From Gerris lacustris (lineage: Eukaryota; Arthropoda; Insecta; Hemiptera; Gerridae): a DNA stretch of 64,000 bases. The notes beneath the pieces were generated by a model. It ran no database searches. It was not told where the DNA came from and saw only the letters and a list, made by a program, of their open reading frames with translations. Each line of letters opens with the position of its first letter. Position 1 is the first letter of the stretch. Position numbers and translations under genes: made by a program. Shown piece after piece: positions 36,984 to 49,810 of the stretch. The DNA lies in the NCBI GenBank assembly GCA_951217055.1, contig OX578280.1, forward strand, positions 34,795,628 to 34,859,627, read 5' to 3'.

Positions 36984-37326
36984 AAATCAATCTACACGTT
37001 TAAATTTAAAAACATTTTCTGACTTTCCGCAGCACAAAGAAGTTAAACAGTTTACTGTAATTTAAGTTATATTTTCTCTAAGGTTTATTTTAAGATCTTT
37101 CATCAAATAAAATGTTATGCATTGTCGTATACAACTTTGTATCCTCGTGCTAAATTTTATTATATCAAACAAATAACAAATCAAATATTAAATTTCAATT
37201 TTTAATTTGTGTCGCAACACGGGGATAAAAAGTTATGCGACACTTCATTTAATTTTAATGTATATTTTTTGCTGCTTAATTGCCAAGTCAGAAAATGTTT
37301 TAAATTTAAACGTGTAGACTGATTTG
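36984..37326. mobile_element. TIR MITE, 343 bp, about 41-bp inverted repeats
   Basis: aaatcaatctacacgtttaa at 36984 answers ttaaacgtgtagactgattt at the right end. The match extends through aacattttctgactt, about 41 bp with a few differences. A second small inverted pair (gtcgcaacac / gttatgcgacac) lies inside. The superfamily is unknown. Confidence 0.7.
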
Positions 37327-40049
37327 GGAAATAAATTGTATGAGTTAGGGACCAGAGAATAGAGAGGGGGACAGACAAACATCATCATTTAATAATAATA
37401 AATTATTAAAAAATAATTTTACATAAAATAAATTTTACTATAAATACATAATTGTTTTAACTTATTATAAAAATTTGTTTATTTAATAGCAGCAAAAGCA
37501 AATTGCTTGAGCGCGGCTAAAACATGTACTTTTAATACTTAAAATGCCTGTCTACTTACTTGTACTGGATGGATTAGACCTAGTAGAACTTACTCGGACA
37601 GGGAATACTTAGTATATTTTAAAAGGATTAGTTCGTTCCAGTAAAGAATGGTAACGGCTGTGCTCAACTTGGCGGGGGCATGCAAAAACCATAATAGACA
37701 TAAAAAAAAAACATGAGGACAAAAAGACAAAAGAAAAGGCTGTCAGCGGTGATAAAATATTAGCCTTATGAAGCGGTTACATTATTGTTTTAATCCATAT
37801 AATTGTAAGGAGAATACGTCAACCTTGTCTCTGCCTCGAACCACAAACCGATACATGTAAGCATTTCCACTTACATTGAACATTTTGTTAAATACACTTA
37901 CAGTAGTGACATCTAGGTTGTGTTTAGGAAATGTGGCTTCTTACAGATGTCAACAGCAGCTGTTAACTATATCCTCGATAATTTGTTTTTACATAAGCCT
38001 TAAGGTTCTTTCATCGAATGTCTATGACGTAATATAATGAGAATTGTGCAATAGTCTTATGTCCAGAACTTAAAACGTATCATATTTTCACAATAGGCTC
38101 TCGATTATGTAATTGTATTAATTATATTTATTTTGTCTATACTTATAAACTTCTAAATGAAATGCTTACTATGTATAATACATTTATAAATCTAAAGCGA
38201 AGTGTTTCTCAGAATATTTTTTTGGAATTACCTCACTACCTTTTACAAAATGAAATGATTTGGGAACGAAGTACGGAGTGTGCATGATAGGTTGGCTATC
38301 AATTCCAATTTATCACACACTTAGCAATTATCATGATTATTTTAGAAACTAGATTTTTACCGGGAAAACTACTTATACTGTGAAATTGTTACTTAAATAG
38401 ACAACAAATTAGATTTTTTTTTTAAATCAATAACCTTGAAACCGATATGAGAAATACTTATAATAAATATAAGTGTGCAAAAACAAGCAAAAGCAAGTAA
38501 GTGTGCATATAAGTGTACAAATATTGTCTGATTTCGATGAAATGGCGGCAGTCCAAAAGTTTAAATAAATAAGCTGGCCGTTTAAAGATTAAACCACTCC
38601 TATTTTTTTATGTATTTCACGAGGCGTTATCTATAAATTAAGTCAAGAACAAAAAGTTCTACTTTATTTTTTATTTATTTATTTATTTTGTAAAACAAAA
38701 ATCTCATACACAATCTGGAGACGATTGGTGCTTGTTACAGTAAGCTTTCCTAGGCTTGCCTCTGTCTCATCATGTATTCATAGAACGTTATGTCCTTGTG
38801 GAACGCTCTGGGAGGGGGATGTAGGTCGTAATCCCTTATACTATCATATTACATATAATGGACCTAAGTAAGTAAGCACTGATTACATTAAAAGTAATAA
38901 CTGCTAACCGCTATTTTAGACACTTTATAATTTAATATGAACTTTTAACTTCTTTTATAGTGAAATCGTGGTTGACATTTTAAATAATTCTCTTTCTTGT
39001 ATCAAATCAATAAATGCTAATTTTGCTCTTAAGCCATAACTACTTGGAATTTATGATCAATTGACTTTTTTTACAACGTTACCTATCTCCATATTCTTCA
39101 AAAAAAAGATAATTTTACACTTGGAATTGAAACTTTCAACCACTTCCGATAACCTTGTTTTTATCTTAGAATTTTGAATTTTTATCAGTAATTTTCTTTA
39201 TTTTATTTTTCTTTCTTTGGTTACAACAACATTATTTCAAATTGAAGTATTTTTTTTAAAGATGTTTGTTAACTTTTCTGACTTGGCATGTTAAAAATAG
39301 TTAGGCGTCAAAACATTTATGGTTTTGTTAAAAAAAACTGTAAAAAGAGCTTGTAAACATAAAATATAATACATATTCCCCTATTAAAATTGTAGTTATA
39401 TTTCAAATGGTGTATTTCCTATTTATATTTTTTAATTCTGATAAACAAATGCTTTGATTATTATTTGCTGAAGATTCTACGAGGAGGCAAATAAACGTAA
39501 ATAAGACTCATAAATTCAAAAATACTTAAATAATCGGAGAAATAGTATGTTTGTTGTAGTTAACGTAAAACTTGGTTTAATCTCTCTATAGTTGAAACTT
39601 AAGGCTTAAAAGATTAAGACAGTGGGTATTTGGTTTGACAACATCTGAGACAAGCAAGGCCGTTACTAATCCTCCAAGACAAGGACGTCAGATGCAATTT
39701 CCAGCAGATGCTCCCCACAATAATACATCAGTCCAGTGCTTTGACTTAATTCTATCCTGAATTATTCTACCTCTTAACTATACAAGTTTGATTAATCAGG
39801 ACATATTTAAGTGCTAAGGATTAGGTTTCTGCATAGAATTAAGCTTAATTTAATTGTAGTATACTCGTAAAAAAGGAAAAAACATTTTTTACACGCTTTT
39901 ATTTAACTTTATACTTGTTTTTTTGTTCGTCTCCAAATCTTGAAACCTAAATTTTCCCCACTTCTCGACTACCTAGAAAGTTAAAACACGCCCAGATTAT
40001 GTATATACCCGATGGCAATAATATAATAATAATCAGTCATAAGTTTTAC
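37327..40049. other. AT-rich, no gene seen
   Basis: A family B fragment at 38340 and moderately GC-balanced DNA near 38720-38830 and 39640-39740. No recognised coding sequence. Confidence 0.55.
38340..38460 (+). repeat. Dispersed family B, fragment
   Basis: actagatttttaccgggaaa then actacttatactg matches the gggaaaac core of family B; little else is preserved. Confidence 0.5.
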
Positions 40050-40640
40050 AAAATCAATTATACTAGGCATCGCGTGGCTCTATTATTAAAGCGAGCGCAT
40101 GCCAATAAAATACAAATTATTTAGAAATTTATTTATCATAATGAATGTTACACTTGAAGATAAGTGGAAAAGTGGTAGAGTGGGGGTACTTGGTACAAAA
40201 ACCTATATAGCTACACTCCTAAATGAATCTTATACACCCGCAGTAGCTATTAAAACTATTATTATAAATGTATCACTTCACTACTCAAAAACATCTTTTT
40301 GTATCAAGTTGAAATTTTACATGCTTGCTTTAATTGTACTTGAGACGATGTATATGAAGTTTTATTAAAATCATTACGTTAGAAGGTAAGGTATCGGTAA
40401 AAACGTTGTTTTCTCTACTTTAAATGTTTAGATCCGCATTCATAGTTTTAACGATCTTTTATTAATTCATAGCGGCGTCGCTGTTGGTTTTACTAAAAAA
40501 ATTTTCCCGCCCTGAATTTCCAATTTTATTTTCATTTTAAACGATAATGACACAGACAGGATAAATAGTTTGTATCGTGAGCGTAAACGAGCTTCTTACC
40601 TTCAGTAAGAAGCTCGCTTACGCTAGCTTCAATTAGCCAC
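40050..40640 (+). repeat. Dispersed family C, copy
   Basis: It starts attattaaagcgagcgcatg, contains tatcaagttgaaattttaca and gtatcggtaaaaacgttgtt, and ends agctcgcttacgctagcttc. The open frame at 40099-40368 lies in this repeat. A related start fragment (cgtggctttattat, gaagcgagctt) lies at 20194-20229. Confidence 0.75.
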
Positions 40641-40754
40641 ATGTATATGAAGAAGTGTTGAAGGTAAAATTCAAAACAATTACTAAACATACTATTTAAA
40701 AAATACATAACTAATTATTTTTCCAGTCAAAACCCAAAATCCCAACAAAAACAC

Positions 40755-40900
40755 TAATGAAAAAAATTGGTCCGAAACATACTTTCTCATATGAAGAGTT
40801 CATAATTACTTAGTCCATTTATTATTTTTCGAGTTTTCGTAGGTACATTTAATTATTATTGAACATTTTATCAAAATTTATTATATAAAAATTTGGTATA
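40755..40900 (+). repeat. Dispersed family B, 5' fragment
   Basis: gagttcataattacttagtc, gttttcgtaggtacatttaa and attattgaacattttatcaa match the first part of the 27040 copy. Confidence 0.65.
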
Positions 40901-41122
40901 TAGATAAATGGTATTTAGAATAACAGACTGAATGGAATTCAAGAGCGATTCGAGATAATCGCATACTCAAAGGCAGAGAAGCGGGACTAGAATAAAAAAA
41001 AATGTTGATGGGAAGTGTTCCGAATGTTTTGTTAATAGAGTCACACAATCAAGCCGAACAAGCAGACAAAACCTACTTGAATAGAATTACAGACTGCCCT
41101 GTCTAATAATAATAAAATTATT

Positions 41123-41260
41123 CTGTGGCTCAACAGCCCGGAAAAGGCTTAGGCCTGCCCAAGGGTTTTTATAACTATACATGAAGTGGATGGTAGGGGG
41201 TTGGCGTTTTGCATCATTAGCCGTATAAACAGTAGATTTGGCATTCAAACCCGGTCTAAT
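41123..41260 (+). repeat. Possible SINE-like repeat
   Basis: gtggctcaacagcccggaaa followed by ggcttaggcctgccc resembles short interspersed repeats seen in many insects; cattcaaacccggt could be a degenerate B box. Only one copy was found here. Confidence 0.3.
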
Positions 41261-42689
41261 AAACTCACAAAATACAAAAAATTAAAATGATTTAACTTTG
41301 GAATTTCTTGCCATATTAGGATTATCTTTGTATACCTACTTCGAATTTTACTTTTCTATTTTTACTCATTGTCGAGATGTATAATGTTAAATATTATTCG
41401 AAGTCCATTGAACTCTTGAAAGGACTGAAAGGCAAGGCAATGTCTATTGAAAGCAGTAGAAGGACGTGCTAAAGTGGTCTTAGAAAGGCCGGTTACAATA
41501 GAAACAGATAAATTTCTCCGAAAAGTATTTCAATGAAAGAAGTGAAGTAATGGTGTGGATCAGAGGTAAGACAGAAACTAATGTCTCCAAGCTCCCTCCG
41601 GGTCCACTGTTTCAATACATTCCACTCACTCGAACACACTAGATCTCTAACTTGAAATAGAATCCAAGTATTACATTCCTATACACTTGACACATTACTT
41701 ATATCAATAATGGTTCAAATAAAATTCCAACGTACAATGTCTTATTCTATTTTACAATCTCTTATCCATAATGGTACAGGTTATGCTTCACACGTGTCTT
41801 TTTTCTCATTCATGTTTAGTGCACGTTTACGTGTTGAGCATATTAAGACTGTACAAATGTTAGGCATAAAAAAAGTGTCGACATTTTTATTGGTCGGAAT
41901 AAATGTTAAAAATTTACGTTTAAAAAGAATAAACGGAAAAATGTTAAACCATGTCCTTACAAACTTTGCTTAGTCTGTCATTTTCTGTCAAAAGGTGTAT
42001 AGGTTTTTCTTGCAGAAAATAAGCATATTGAGCTCATGGGGGGGGGGGGGGGGGAGTATGTTGAACCTTATATGAGTACTTAACGGAATTGATATTCCAA
42101 AAAATATGTGACTGAAAAATATACCCAAAGGACCACCTTAAAAAAGGAAAATAAATCAAAACCAACAAATGATAAAATAGTTTTAAAGAACGAGCACATA
42201 TTAAATGATTTATATGCCACGTGAAAGTTTGATAGCAGCAATTATTTTTATATTATTTTTAAATTAAATTATCAAAGTTGATTTGTCTCTAATTTGTACC
42301 GATATGCAATAATTCTGATTAATCTAAAAATCAGATTTCAATCACATACGCATTCATACAAATTAAAGTTAAGTTTATACATAAATTGTTATACACTAAA
42401 ACAATCATTCACACGAAATTAAAATTGAAAAATTCATAAATTTAAGTAGATATTTATATGGCTGGTGTGCCGCTGTATTGGTGCGTACGTCCTGAGACTA
42501 TAACTTTAACGAAAAATGTTAAATGTTGAAAGTTGTATTTGTGTTAAGTGTTACCAAGTGCACTTGCCCGCCGTACGTAGTTAGATGCCTTTCTGAACAC
42601 ACACTAAGCGAGGGAGGTTGCATCTTATTACATATTGCATGGTGCATCATACGTCAAAATTGATTTAATTTATTAACGTATCAATTTAG
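41261..42689. other. No gene recognised
   Basis: 41400-41640 is purine-rich and ends in an exon-donor-like cagaggtaag at 41562, without a supporting frame. A G-run lies at 42038-42053. The frame at 41710-41973 is not recognised. Confidence 0.4.
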
Positions 42690-43165
42690 TAAAATTTAAG
42701 GAGCACAGAAATTTTCATAAAAATCAGATAAGTACTTTTGAAGATATATAGGTGGAAATAAATGTATCTTTGTGCGCATGTGGAAGAGAAACAATTGAGC
42801 GCAGAAGGTTGAAACTTATATGGGACCAACAATGGGCTAATTATGACCTACCATCTAAATTTCAATAAAATCCGGAGTAGTTCTTAAGATATGTTTTTAC
42901 GCAAAAATAGAGTGACAGACAAGGAACCAAAAATGTTCCTTGATGTCTGAAAGGGATTTCTGTCTTGGAATTTTTGAAATCGGAGGCCTAAACATTTTTC
43001 GGTTAGTTTGGAAGCCAAATCAAAACAATCTTGACAGATTTAAAAACAGGGGAAACAAATAAATAAATTAGACACTAATTGGTTATAAAAAGCATAAAAT
43101 CAATGATATACGTAATAATTGAATTCGAGGAAGCTATGCGCCACTCTAAATAGCGGTTTATTTTT
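42690..43165. repeat. Dispersed family A, composite copy
   Basis: The left part (to about 42995) runs like 60260-60530: cagataagtacttttgaaga, ctgtcttggaatttttgaaa. The right part (43020-43165) is inverted relative to 60010-60130 and ends cgaggaagctatgcgcc. It may be a foldback or a rearranged copy. Confidence 0.7.
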
Positions 43166-44847
43166 ACTTAGGAACATACAAACCTGGTCTAAAGGTCAAA
43201 CGGTACATAAAAAAAAAACATTTAAATTTTACCTTACTAAATTTTAATATATAACGTGCAAGTCTTTAATATTGCGTAAATATTCAAGGGGGATTCTTGT
43301 GATAAAAATACTCAGGAAAAAACGTTTTGACTCATTACTATTAATTAAAATTCCTGCTGAGACGCCCCTGTAATAATTAACTAACATGTAATGACACAAA
43401 AAATGGCTCCTATTACTAGAAATAAACCTACCAATTTTCCCTTTGGGCCTTTGAAATATTAACTATGATAAGTAAATACATAGAAAATTATAAATTCCCT
43501 GTATCTCGGTAACCAATGTTAATAGGAACATTTTTCCTGTATATCTCCCCCTGATTTTTTCCTAGAATTATTTAAGAATCGCCGATGTACTTAAGGGAAT
43601 ATTAAAACGGCTTAGTAATAAATGCTGCTTAGTAATATAAAGCGGAATAAATAGGAATTTATCATTTATAATTGGCATATGTATATCTCATTGATGCTTC
43701 TGATCACTATTCTCGTAAATAGGAATTAAAAAAAGAACTGTCAAGGATTTAGACATTTATATAGAAATACATAAATAGCAAAAACTGGGATTAAATCCGC
43801 ATATAAGCTTGGGGAAAAAGGACGATAGAGATCCTCTGATATATTTTTATGGTTGAAGTAACTAAAAGTGGTCGCAAAAAAAGAGACAGATGGCTTGAAG
43901 CGATAAAGCTTTAAGCTATTCAACAGAAAAAAACCTCTTCACAGTAGAACAATTTGTAAAACTTTGATAAGAGAAAATTGAAAGAATTCAAAACGTTCAG
44001 GATGAGCTTAATTTATTTGTCGACGTTATCGAAATGCTTTATGAATTACTAGACAAGTATCGTGAACTTTTCTTATTAGTTTAAACCATACATTACAGGA
44101 TAACGTAGTTTCCATGAATGAGCCACCATAACATACTGAAGTTATACAATAACGATAAGTTTAAAGCATCGTTCTTACAGTGTTTCTTTGTTAAATAACA
44201 CCTCCATATTATCTTCGAGATACTTTCCTCGTTCGCCACAAAATTCGTCCTCCTTACTAGTTGGATGCATTAATTAATTTTGAGGAGCATTTCAGAGCCC
44301 TTTGCAATTCAGTAAGTTTTAGATTAATATAAAGAAATGTTGAACAGCCTAAACTACTACTATATCTGTGATTAAACTTATTAATAATAATACAATTTTA
44401 ATTAGGCTTGTATAGAAGGAATATATAACATCAAAGGCGGTAGAATTATTTTACGAAACTATGTTGAAAGTCGAAGTATCTGACTGAGCTTTACTTTCCT
44501 TTGATGCGATTCATTCACAGATTTGAATTATTCAGACGGTCTCTGAAATTTGATTTAAACTCAATTTCAATAAAAAGCTATTTAAAATAGACATCCATTT
44601 GAATTGCAATGTTGAATTGACACTGTAGTAAGGGAAATAACAGTTTCAAGACCTTAGATATATTGCATAAGCCTCATTCAATGTAAAATAAAAATATGGA
44701 AGGGGTAAGTAATTAACACACTTAATCTTGCCAAGAAAAATCAGTATTGGATTAGCAATTCTGGCAACCCAGAGAATTAATTGTACTCTGATGATATTGT
44801 AATCTGACCAATACCCCCTCGTCAGAAGATCCAATATTGTAATGTCC
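43166..44847. other. AT-rich, no gene seen
   Basis: No element edges or coding motifs were recognised. Confidence 0.55.
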
Positions 44848-45300
44848 AGAACGAAAATAAAACAGATAAATGCCTGAAAATTAGAGTGACACATAGCTTC
44901 CTCCATCAATGGTCAAATGGTCACATAAATTAAAGTATAATGGGATATATCAAAATAGAGTTACTTTAAAAAAAAATGGGTTGTGCGGTGCGCATGTACG
45001 AGAAACATACATTTATAATTATAATTCTATATTATTCTGCTATGTAGCTGTAGCTGATGGTCATGAAGATGGCAGGTAACTAGAAATATGACTACGCATA
45101 GAAAGAACTAAAATTAAACAGATAAATGCCTGCAAATTTGAATGACACATGGCTTCCTCCATCAATAGACAAATGGAGACATAAAATAAATTATAATGGG
45201 ATATCTGCCTAAAAGATACTTATTATTGTAATTGCATATATTATTCTGCTATGTATGATGTAAGATGGCAGGTAACTAGAAATATTACTTCACATAGAGA
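44848..45300 (+). repeat. Diverged tandem duplication, period about 256 bp
   Basis: Unit 1 (from 44848) and unit 2 (from 45104) share aacagataaatgcctg, cttcctccatcaat, tataatgggatat and atggcaggtaactagaaata, with small indels. The cttcctcc portion also resembles the end of family A. Confidence 0.75.
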
Positions 45301-45686
45301 AGTTTAATAAAATTTACTACCACTCAATGAAAATACTAAAAAAATCATTCAAAGTTTCACTACTTCAAAAGAAGGCATAGAGAAAAATACTATTGCCTTT
45401 AGATTGATAAGTGTGTAGTACTCAACTAAAATAATAAATAATTTCCAGAATAATAATAATAACCTCATAAATGCATCGTATTCTTAAGCTTAAGGTAGGT
45501 CGAAATACTTAGCATTCCTTTATAACTGAAATATAAGCCACTAGAAGAGAAATCCATAACTAATATTTAACTGTAAAACCTATACCTCTTTCAAACTTTA
45601 TTCTTTAAAATAAAGAAATTGACTTGAATAGAAAGTTTTCTTTTTCAAAAATTAGACAAGACAATAGTTAACGTTTTTATATTACA

Positions 45687-46120
45687 CTAGCATTCGCAAG
45701 GGGGTTCATGCTAGGGAACAGTGGCTGTATCATAGTGCTAACTTATTGGATTAAAATGAAGGACACGTCATGAAAATAAATTATATTGAAATTATTATAT
45801 ATTAATATTAGTTTTATAATTTTTAATTAAAAAGCTTTTTTCCCCTGCTTTTCCATTTTATATGCAAATATGACAAAAAGTGAAAATAAAAACAATGGCT
45901 GTACTCTTAAAGAGCTTTCCAACGATGTGCATCATGGAGGGCGAAGGGTATATACTATTTTGACTTTTGTACCCCGTGTACCCAAAAATTAAATTTCGAA
46001 ATTGTAAAATCCTTCTCCATGAAAACATGTATATATGTGCCAACTTTCATGGCGATTGGTCAAACGGTGTCGAAGTCTATTAGCACAAACAACTAACAAA
46101 CATCCATATTTAAATATAAA
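45687..46120 (-). mobile_element. Helitron, minus strand, non-autonomous
   Basis: On the minus strand the 5' side reads aatatggatgtttgttagtt. The interior has ttggaaagctctttaagagt. The 3' end is cccccttgcgaatgCTAG followed by T. The exact 5' TC is not visible, so that edge is approximate. No coding capacity. Confidence 0.6.
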
Positions 46121-46139
46121 TAAATTTCAAGGTACTTCT

Positions 46140-46273
46140 TTAGATTGTTACTTCTCTGTGTTTTTTTATAATATAAATGACTGATTAAATAACTATTAAG
46201 CCAAAGGGATGTTTAGTCCAATATACATTGGGGCAAAGAAGTATCACACTTCTGTTTTTTATAAGAGGAGTAA
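46140..46273 (-). repeat. Dispersed MITE-like repeat, copy 2 (inverted)
   Basis: aaagggatgtttagtccaat, then gaagtatcacacttctg, then ataagaggagtaa is the complement of 63784-63854. Its left side has cttctttagattgttacttc, the arm of the hairpin at 63696. Confidence 0.8.
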
Positions 46274-46589
46274 AAGTTTGAAGGAGTGCCGATTTAAAAT
46301 ACTCCACGTCAACTTCGTAGACAAATAATTTAACAATAAAAAGTGTCAGTGAATGCAGAGGAAAATGGGAGTAAAAACGTAATGAGGGAATAAAGGAGGA
46401 AGACTAAAAAAGATAAAATTAAGCACCCAAGCAATCATATTTTGCTAAAAGAACCAGTATGTCAAACCTTTACCAAAAACAAATGTGGTTTGAATTTCAA
46501 CCAGACAAACCAGCTTGACAATAAAGCATATACTTTTTTTCTAAATCGACAGTTTTGACCACGTTTGAATGATTAATTGATCTTAGATT

Positions 46590-47215
46590 ATGTCAAAGGA
46601 TGATACGTAAGAAATAGTTAAGAAACATTAAAATTGATAAAGAAATGTATATAGATTACAAGTAACTATAGAAGATAATATTAAGTTATGGACGAATGAA
46701 TAGATACAGTATGTTTATATGGATTTAGACTCAGATGAAGTTATACAACAGAGGAAAATATATTAGAGGAGAGTAACTGGTAAGATAAAAGATTAACCCG
46801 ATGACATATGAAGAAAAGAGAATAAATTGTTGGATCGGCAAAGAAAAAAAGGTTCAGAGGATATTACAAAGGTTATAATAAGTAGGAAGTGAAAATGGGT
46901 AGGCATCCAGAAAGGATGACAGATGGAAGGAGTGTGAAATCCTAGACTGGAGCCTAAGAGAGATTTACCAGCAAACAAGAAAGTCTGAAACGAAAATGGG
47001 ACCAGGAAATGATCGCTATAAATCGGGGAAACAACATGGAAGCCGAGGAATACAATATACGAGTAGTATATTTGTAGTTGCAGAAAAAAGTAAAAGCAAA
47101 ACATAAGTATTCAAACACTGGGGAGCGGAAACCTTAGACTAAGATGACTGCCGAAGATGGAATTAAGGAATAACGGGCAGCTTTTGATAAGTGGAGTAGC
47201 CCTGTAAAATAAAGT
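46590..47215 (+). pseudogene. Decayed LINE ORF2 3' tail
   Basis: Frames between 46800 and 47100 give SRKWKWVG, ERMTDGR and later KRKWDQEM, which recall the RTE/CR1-type tail (KWRWAGHIARM.D.RW...W.PR...RGRP..RW.dei). Several stops and frame changes interrupt it. The minus-strand open frame at 46793-47104 is a shadow. Identification rests on a loose pattern. Confidence 0.45.
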
Positions 47216-48844
47216 AAGCAAGTAGTCATACACTATAAATTCAAAGATATTATAATTCTACTTGTATCAATATTATAAACACTTCAAACAATTAGTGTAG
47301 CGCATAGCTTCCGCATGTTCCTTGGACAAATGGTCACCTGATATAACAAAAATTATAGTGAGATTCAAACTTACTAAAAATTAGGTTGTAAGCATGGACG
47401 AGAGAAAGGAATGAAAGTAAGGTTTGATTGTTCTTTTGAATTTACTTCAACAATCTGATTAAAAAAGTAATGTGCAAGTTGTATAAATCTTCAAAAGAAA
47501 CAAAATCAACCGACCATATTCTTACTTTTACATTCTGCAACGCTTCAGCCCTAGGTGCCACGTAGTGCTGCCAGGTGGGGCCTTGGTTTCCCTTACAAAA
47601 TATCCTTATTATTCTCTCCTGTCAACTTAGTTAATTTGTGACCATACATTTTGCCTAACCAAAATTAATAGGAACTGGTTTTCGAAAACCTGCCACATCG
47701 CTATATGATGATTGCATACTAGCGAGATAATGATAAAATATCTTGTATAATCTTGGAGTAACAATGATTATTGATTGATACTTAAAAATTAAATAAAGGT
47801 CCCTGTCCAGGATTAATAAAACATAAAAAGCAATATTCTTTATTACTCCAAGAGCTATTGAATTTCAAAAAAATATTAAAATTGATTATGAAATATAATA
47901 TAATCTCAATATTTACTGCAGGAGGAATTAAAAAATAATTAGTTAAAAAATATTAACCTTCTGAATAAGTTATTAAGTTAAAAGGTTTGCGAGCATTGTG
48001 GGTCAGAAAAGTATAATGAACACATTTTCAAATAAAATTAAAAATCACTGATGCAAAATTTTCATCTACCCTTATGTAAATCCTCTAAGCGAACTCCCCT
48101 TCTCATGGGTTTTCATTTTACCTTTGGCTTTCCAGCTTGTTTAATGAAAACTGACCGGCTTACATAACAACCTGGATACTGAAATAACACGCTAGGGCTA
48201 AAAATGCAAGTTTACGAAAATATCCTATGTTTTAGGGTCCATGAGCAAAACTGAGGGCCCCTTTTAATTTCCTGCGTTTGTCTATCAGTCGGTCTGTCGA
48301 TAAGGCACCTGACCTCCGAAAGCACCAAACATAAACATTTTTAAATTTGCACATATATTATGTATAATAACCCAAACACAGGGAACATATAGGGAAGCAT
48401 CATCTCTCAAAAACAAGGGGTTTAAGTTGAGTCTTCGGAGTAGAATATTGTAAAGACGATAAAAATGCATTTTAAGGTGTTAGTTTCACGTCACATAAAG
48501 AGTATCATCTTAACACAAAAGGGGGTTATGTTAGTTTCTAGCTATCGATTGTTTCGATTATTCAATTTATTTTGCATACATTGCGTAATAGCTCGTCAAC
48601 TATAATAGATTGAAATACAGTTTAAGGCATTCAATAGAAGAGTAAATTTACATTTCATTGCACAATTTAATTGACCAAATCGGGTTTGTTATTGATGAGA
48701 TACAAGCTATTAAAAATGAATATTTTATTTTAATAAAGTGATGATCAAACTTTAAGCTGCCATAATAATTCATAACTTGAATTTTGAATTTATAAAATAA
48801 CTTTTATTATAGCTTTTATATTTAGTAGCTTGTATCACATCGAT
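47216..48844. other. AT-rich, no gene seen
   Basis: It includes the 48228 repeat, and gcgcatagcttccgcatgtt at 47300 recalls the family A end. Confidence 0.5.
48228..48310 (+). repeat. Short dispersed repeat, relative of 612-740
   Basis: tagggtccatgagcaaaact then gagggccccttttaa then tcagtcggtctgtcg. Confidence 0.45.
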
Positions 48845-49160
48845 ACAAACCCAATTTGAGTATGTGCGTAGGCTTTCACGGGTTGACTCACAATATATTT
48901 TTCTTGTATGTATGTATGTCCATTATACAAATCCACAGTTTTATTGCGATATCGATGAAAATTTGCTCACTTGACCTTCAATGCCAGGGGAAGGTCACTG
49001 TCTACATGAGATTTCGAAATTTAAATTTTGGTACACAAATGTCTAAGTAATGAAAACCATTTATGATGCATATCGTTGAAAAGCTCTTTAAGAGTACAGT
49101 AATTGTTGTAATGTACATTTATGTCATATTTTCATTTAGGAGGGGGTTAAAATGAAAAAT
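48845..49160 (+). mobile_element. Helitron-related fragment
   Basis: gatgcatatcgttgaaaagc, then tctttaagagtacag, then tgtcatattttcatttagga match the interiors of the 45687-46120 and 49182-49810 Helitrons, directly upstream of the latter. No ends are recognisable. Confidence 0.5.
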
Positions 49161-49181
49161 ACAAGAAAAATATTTCTATAA

Positions 49182-49810
49182 TCTATATGTATAGAGAAGA
49201 GTTTGTCTTTATGTACGTATTTATTTTATAAAAATCTTAATCTTAAATTACTGTACTCTTAAAGAGAATTTCAACGATAAGCATCATGAAGGGTATTCGT
49301 TATTTTAACATTTGTACCCAGTACCACTGCGTGTATCAAAATTTATATTTAGAAATCTCATGTAGTTGCTTCGAAGGTCCCCTTGCTAGTCACAGAAAAT
49401 ATATGTGATTTTTAAATTTAAATTTTTGTACACAAAGGTACGGGCTACAAAAGTCTGTCAGATATATCATGATGCATCATTGGAAAGCTCTTACAGAATG
49501 TAGTATTGTTGTTATGTACACTTTTGTCATATTTTGATTTAGGATGAAGGGAATTGACCTTTGTCCAGTTTTAAACCAAAAATTAAGAGATTTATTAGTG
49601 GTATGACATGGTCCCGATAAGAAAAGTGAGGTTTATAAGGATTTGTAACATAATTTTCTCATAACATAACAATATTTTATACATATTTATTTTACAATGT
49701 TCTGATACTTTTATAGTATACATTTAGGTATCTACTACTTTATTGTTATTTTAGTCATTTAGATCTTGATTTTTGTATACAACCCGAGCTGCGCCGGGCA
49801 CTTCAGCTAG
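49182..49810 (+). mobile_element. Non-autonomous Helitron, complete ends
   Basis: It starts TCTATATGTATAGAG after host A (49181). It ends with a GC hairpin (cccgagctgcgccgggc) and then cttcagCTAG, followed by host T (49811). Known: Helitrons begin TC, end CTRR downstream of a short hairpin, insert between A and T, and make no target duplication. The 629-bp interior has no Rep/helicase frame. It shares the motifs actcttaaagag and gatgcatc with neighbouring Helitron pieces. Confidence 0.8.

Noticed and set aside
41400..41640. An exon ending at cagag|gtaag near 41564
   Set aside because: No frame stays open through it and no protein similarity was recognised.
44646..44909. Minus-strand frame with LILWVARIANPILIF, like a GPCR TM7 NPxxY region, on the expected side of the receptor exon
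   Set aside because: The spacing of the Asn-Pro to the preceding Gln does not fit TM7, the tyrosine is absent, no splice sites frame it and it overlaps a tandem duplication.
46793..47104. A 103-codon minus-strand ORF
   Set aside because: Phe-rich and antisense to a decayed LINE tail; no domain.
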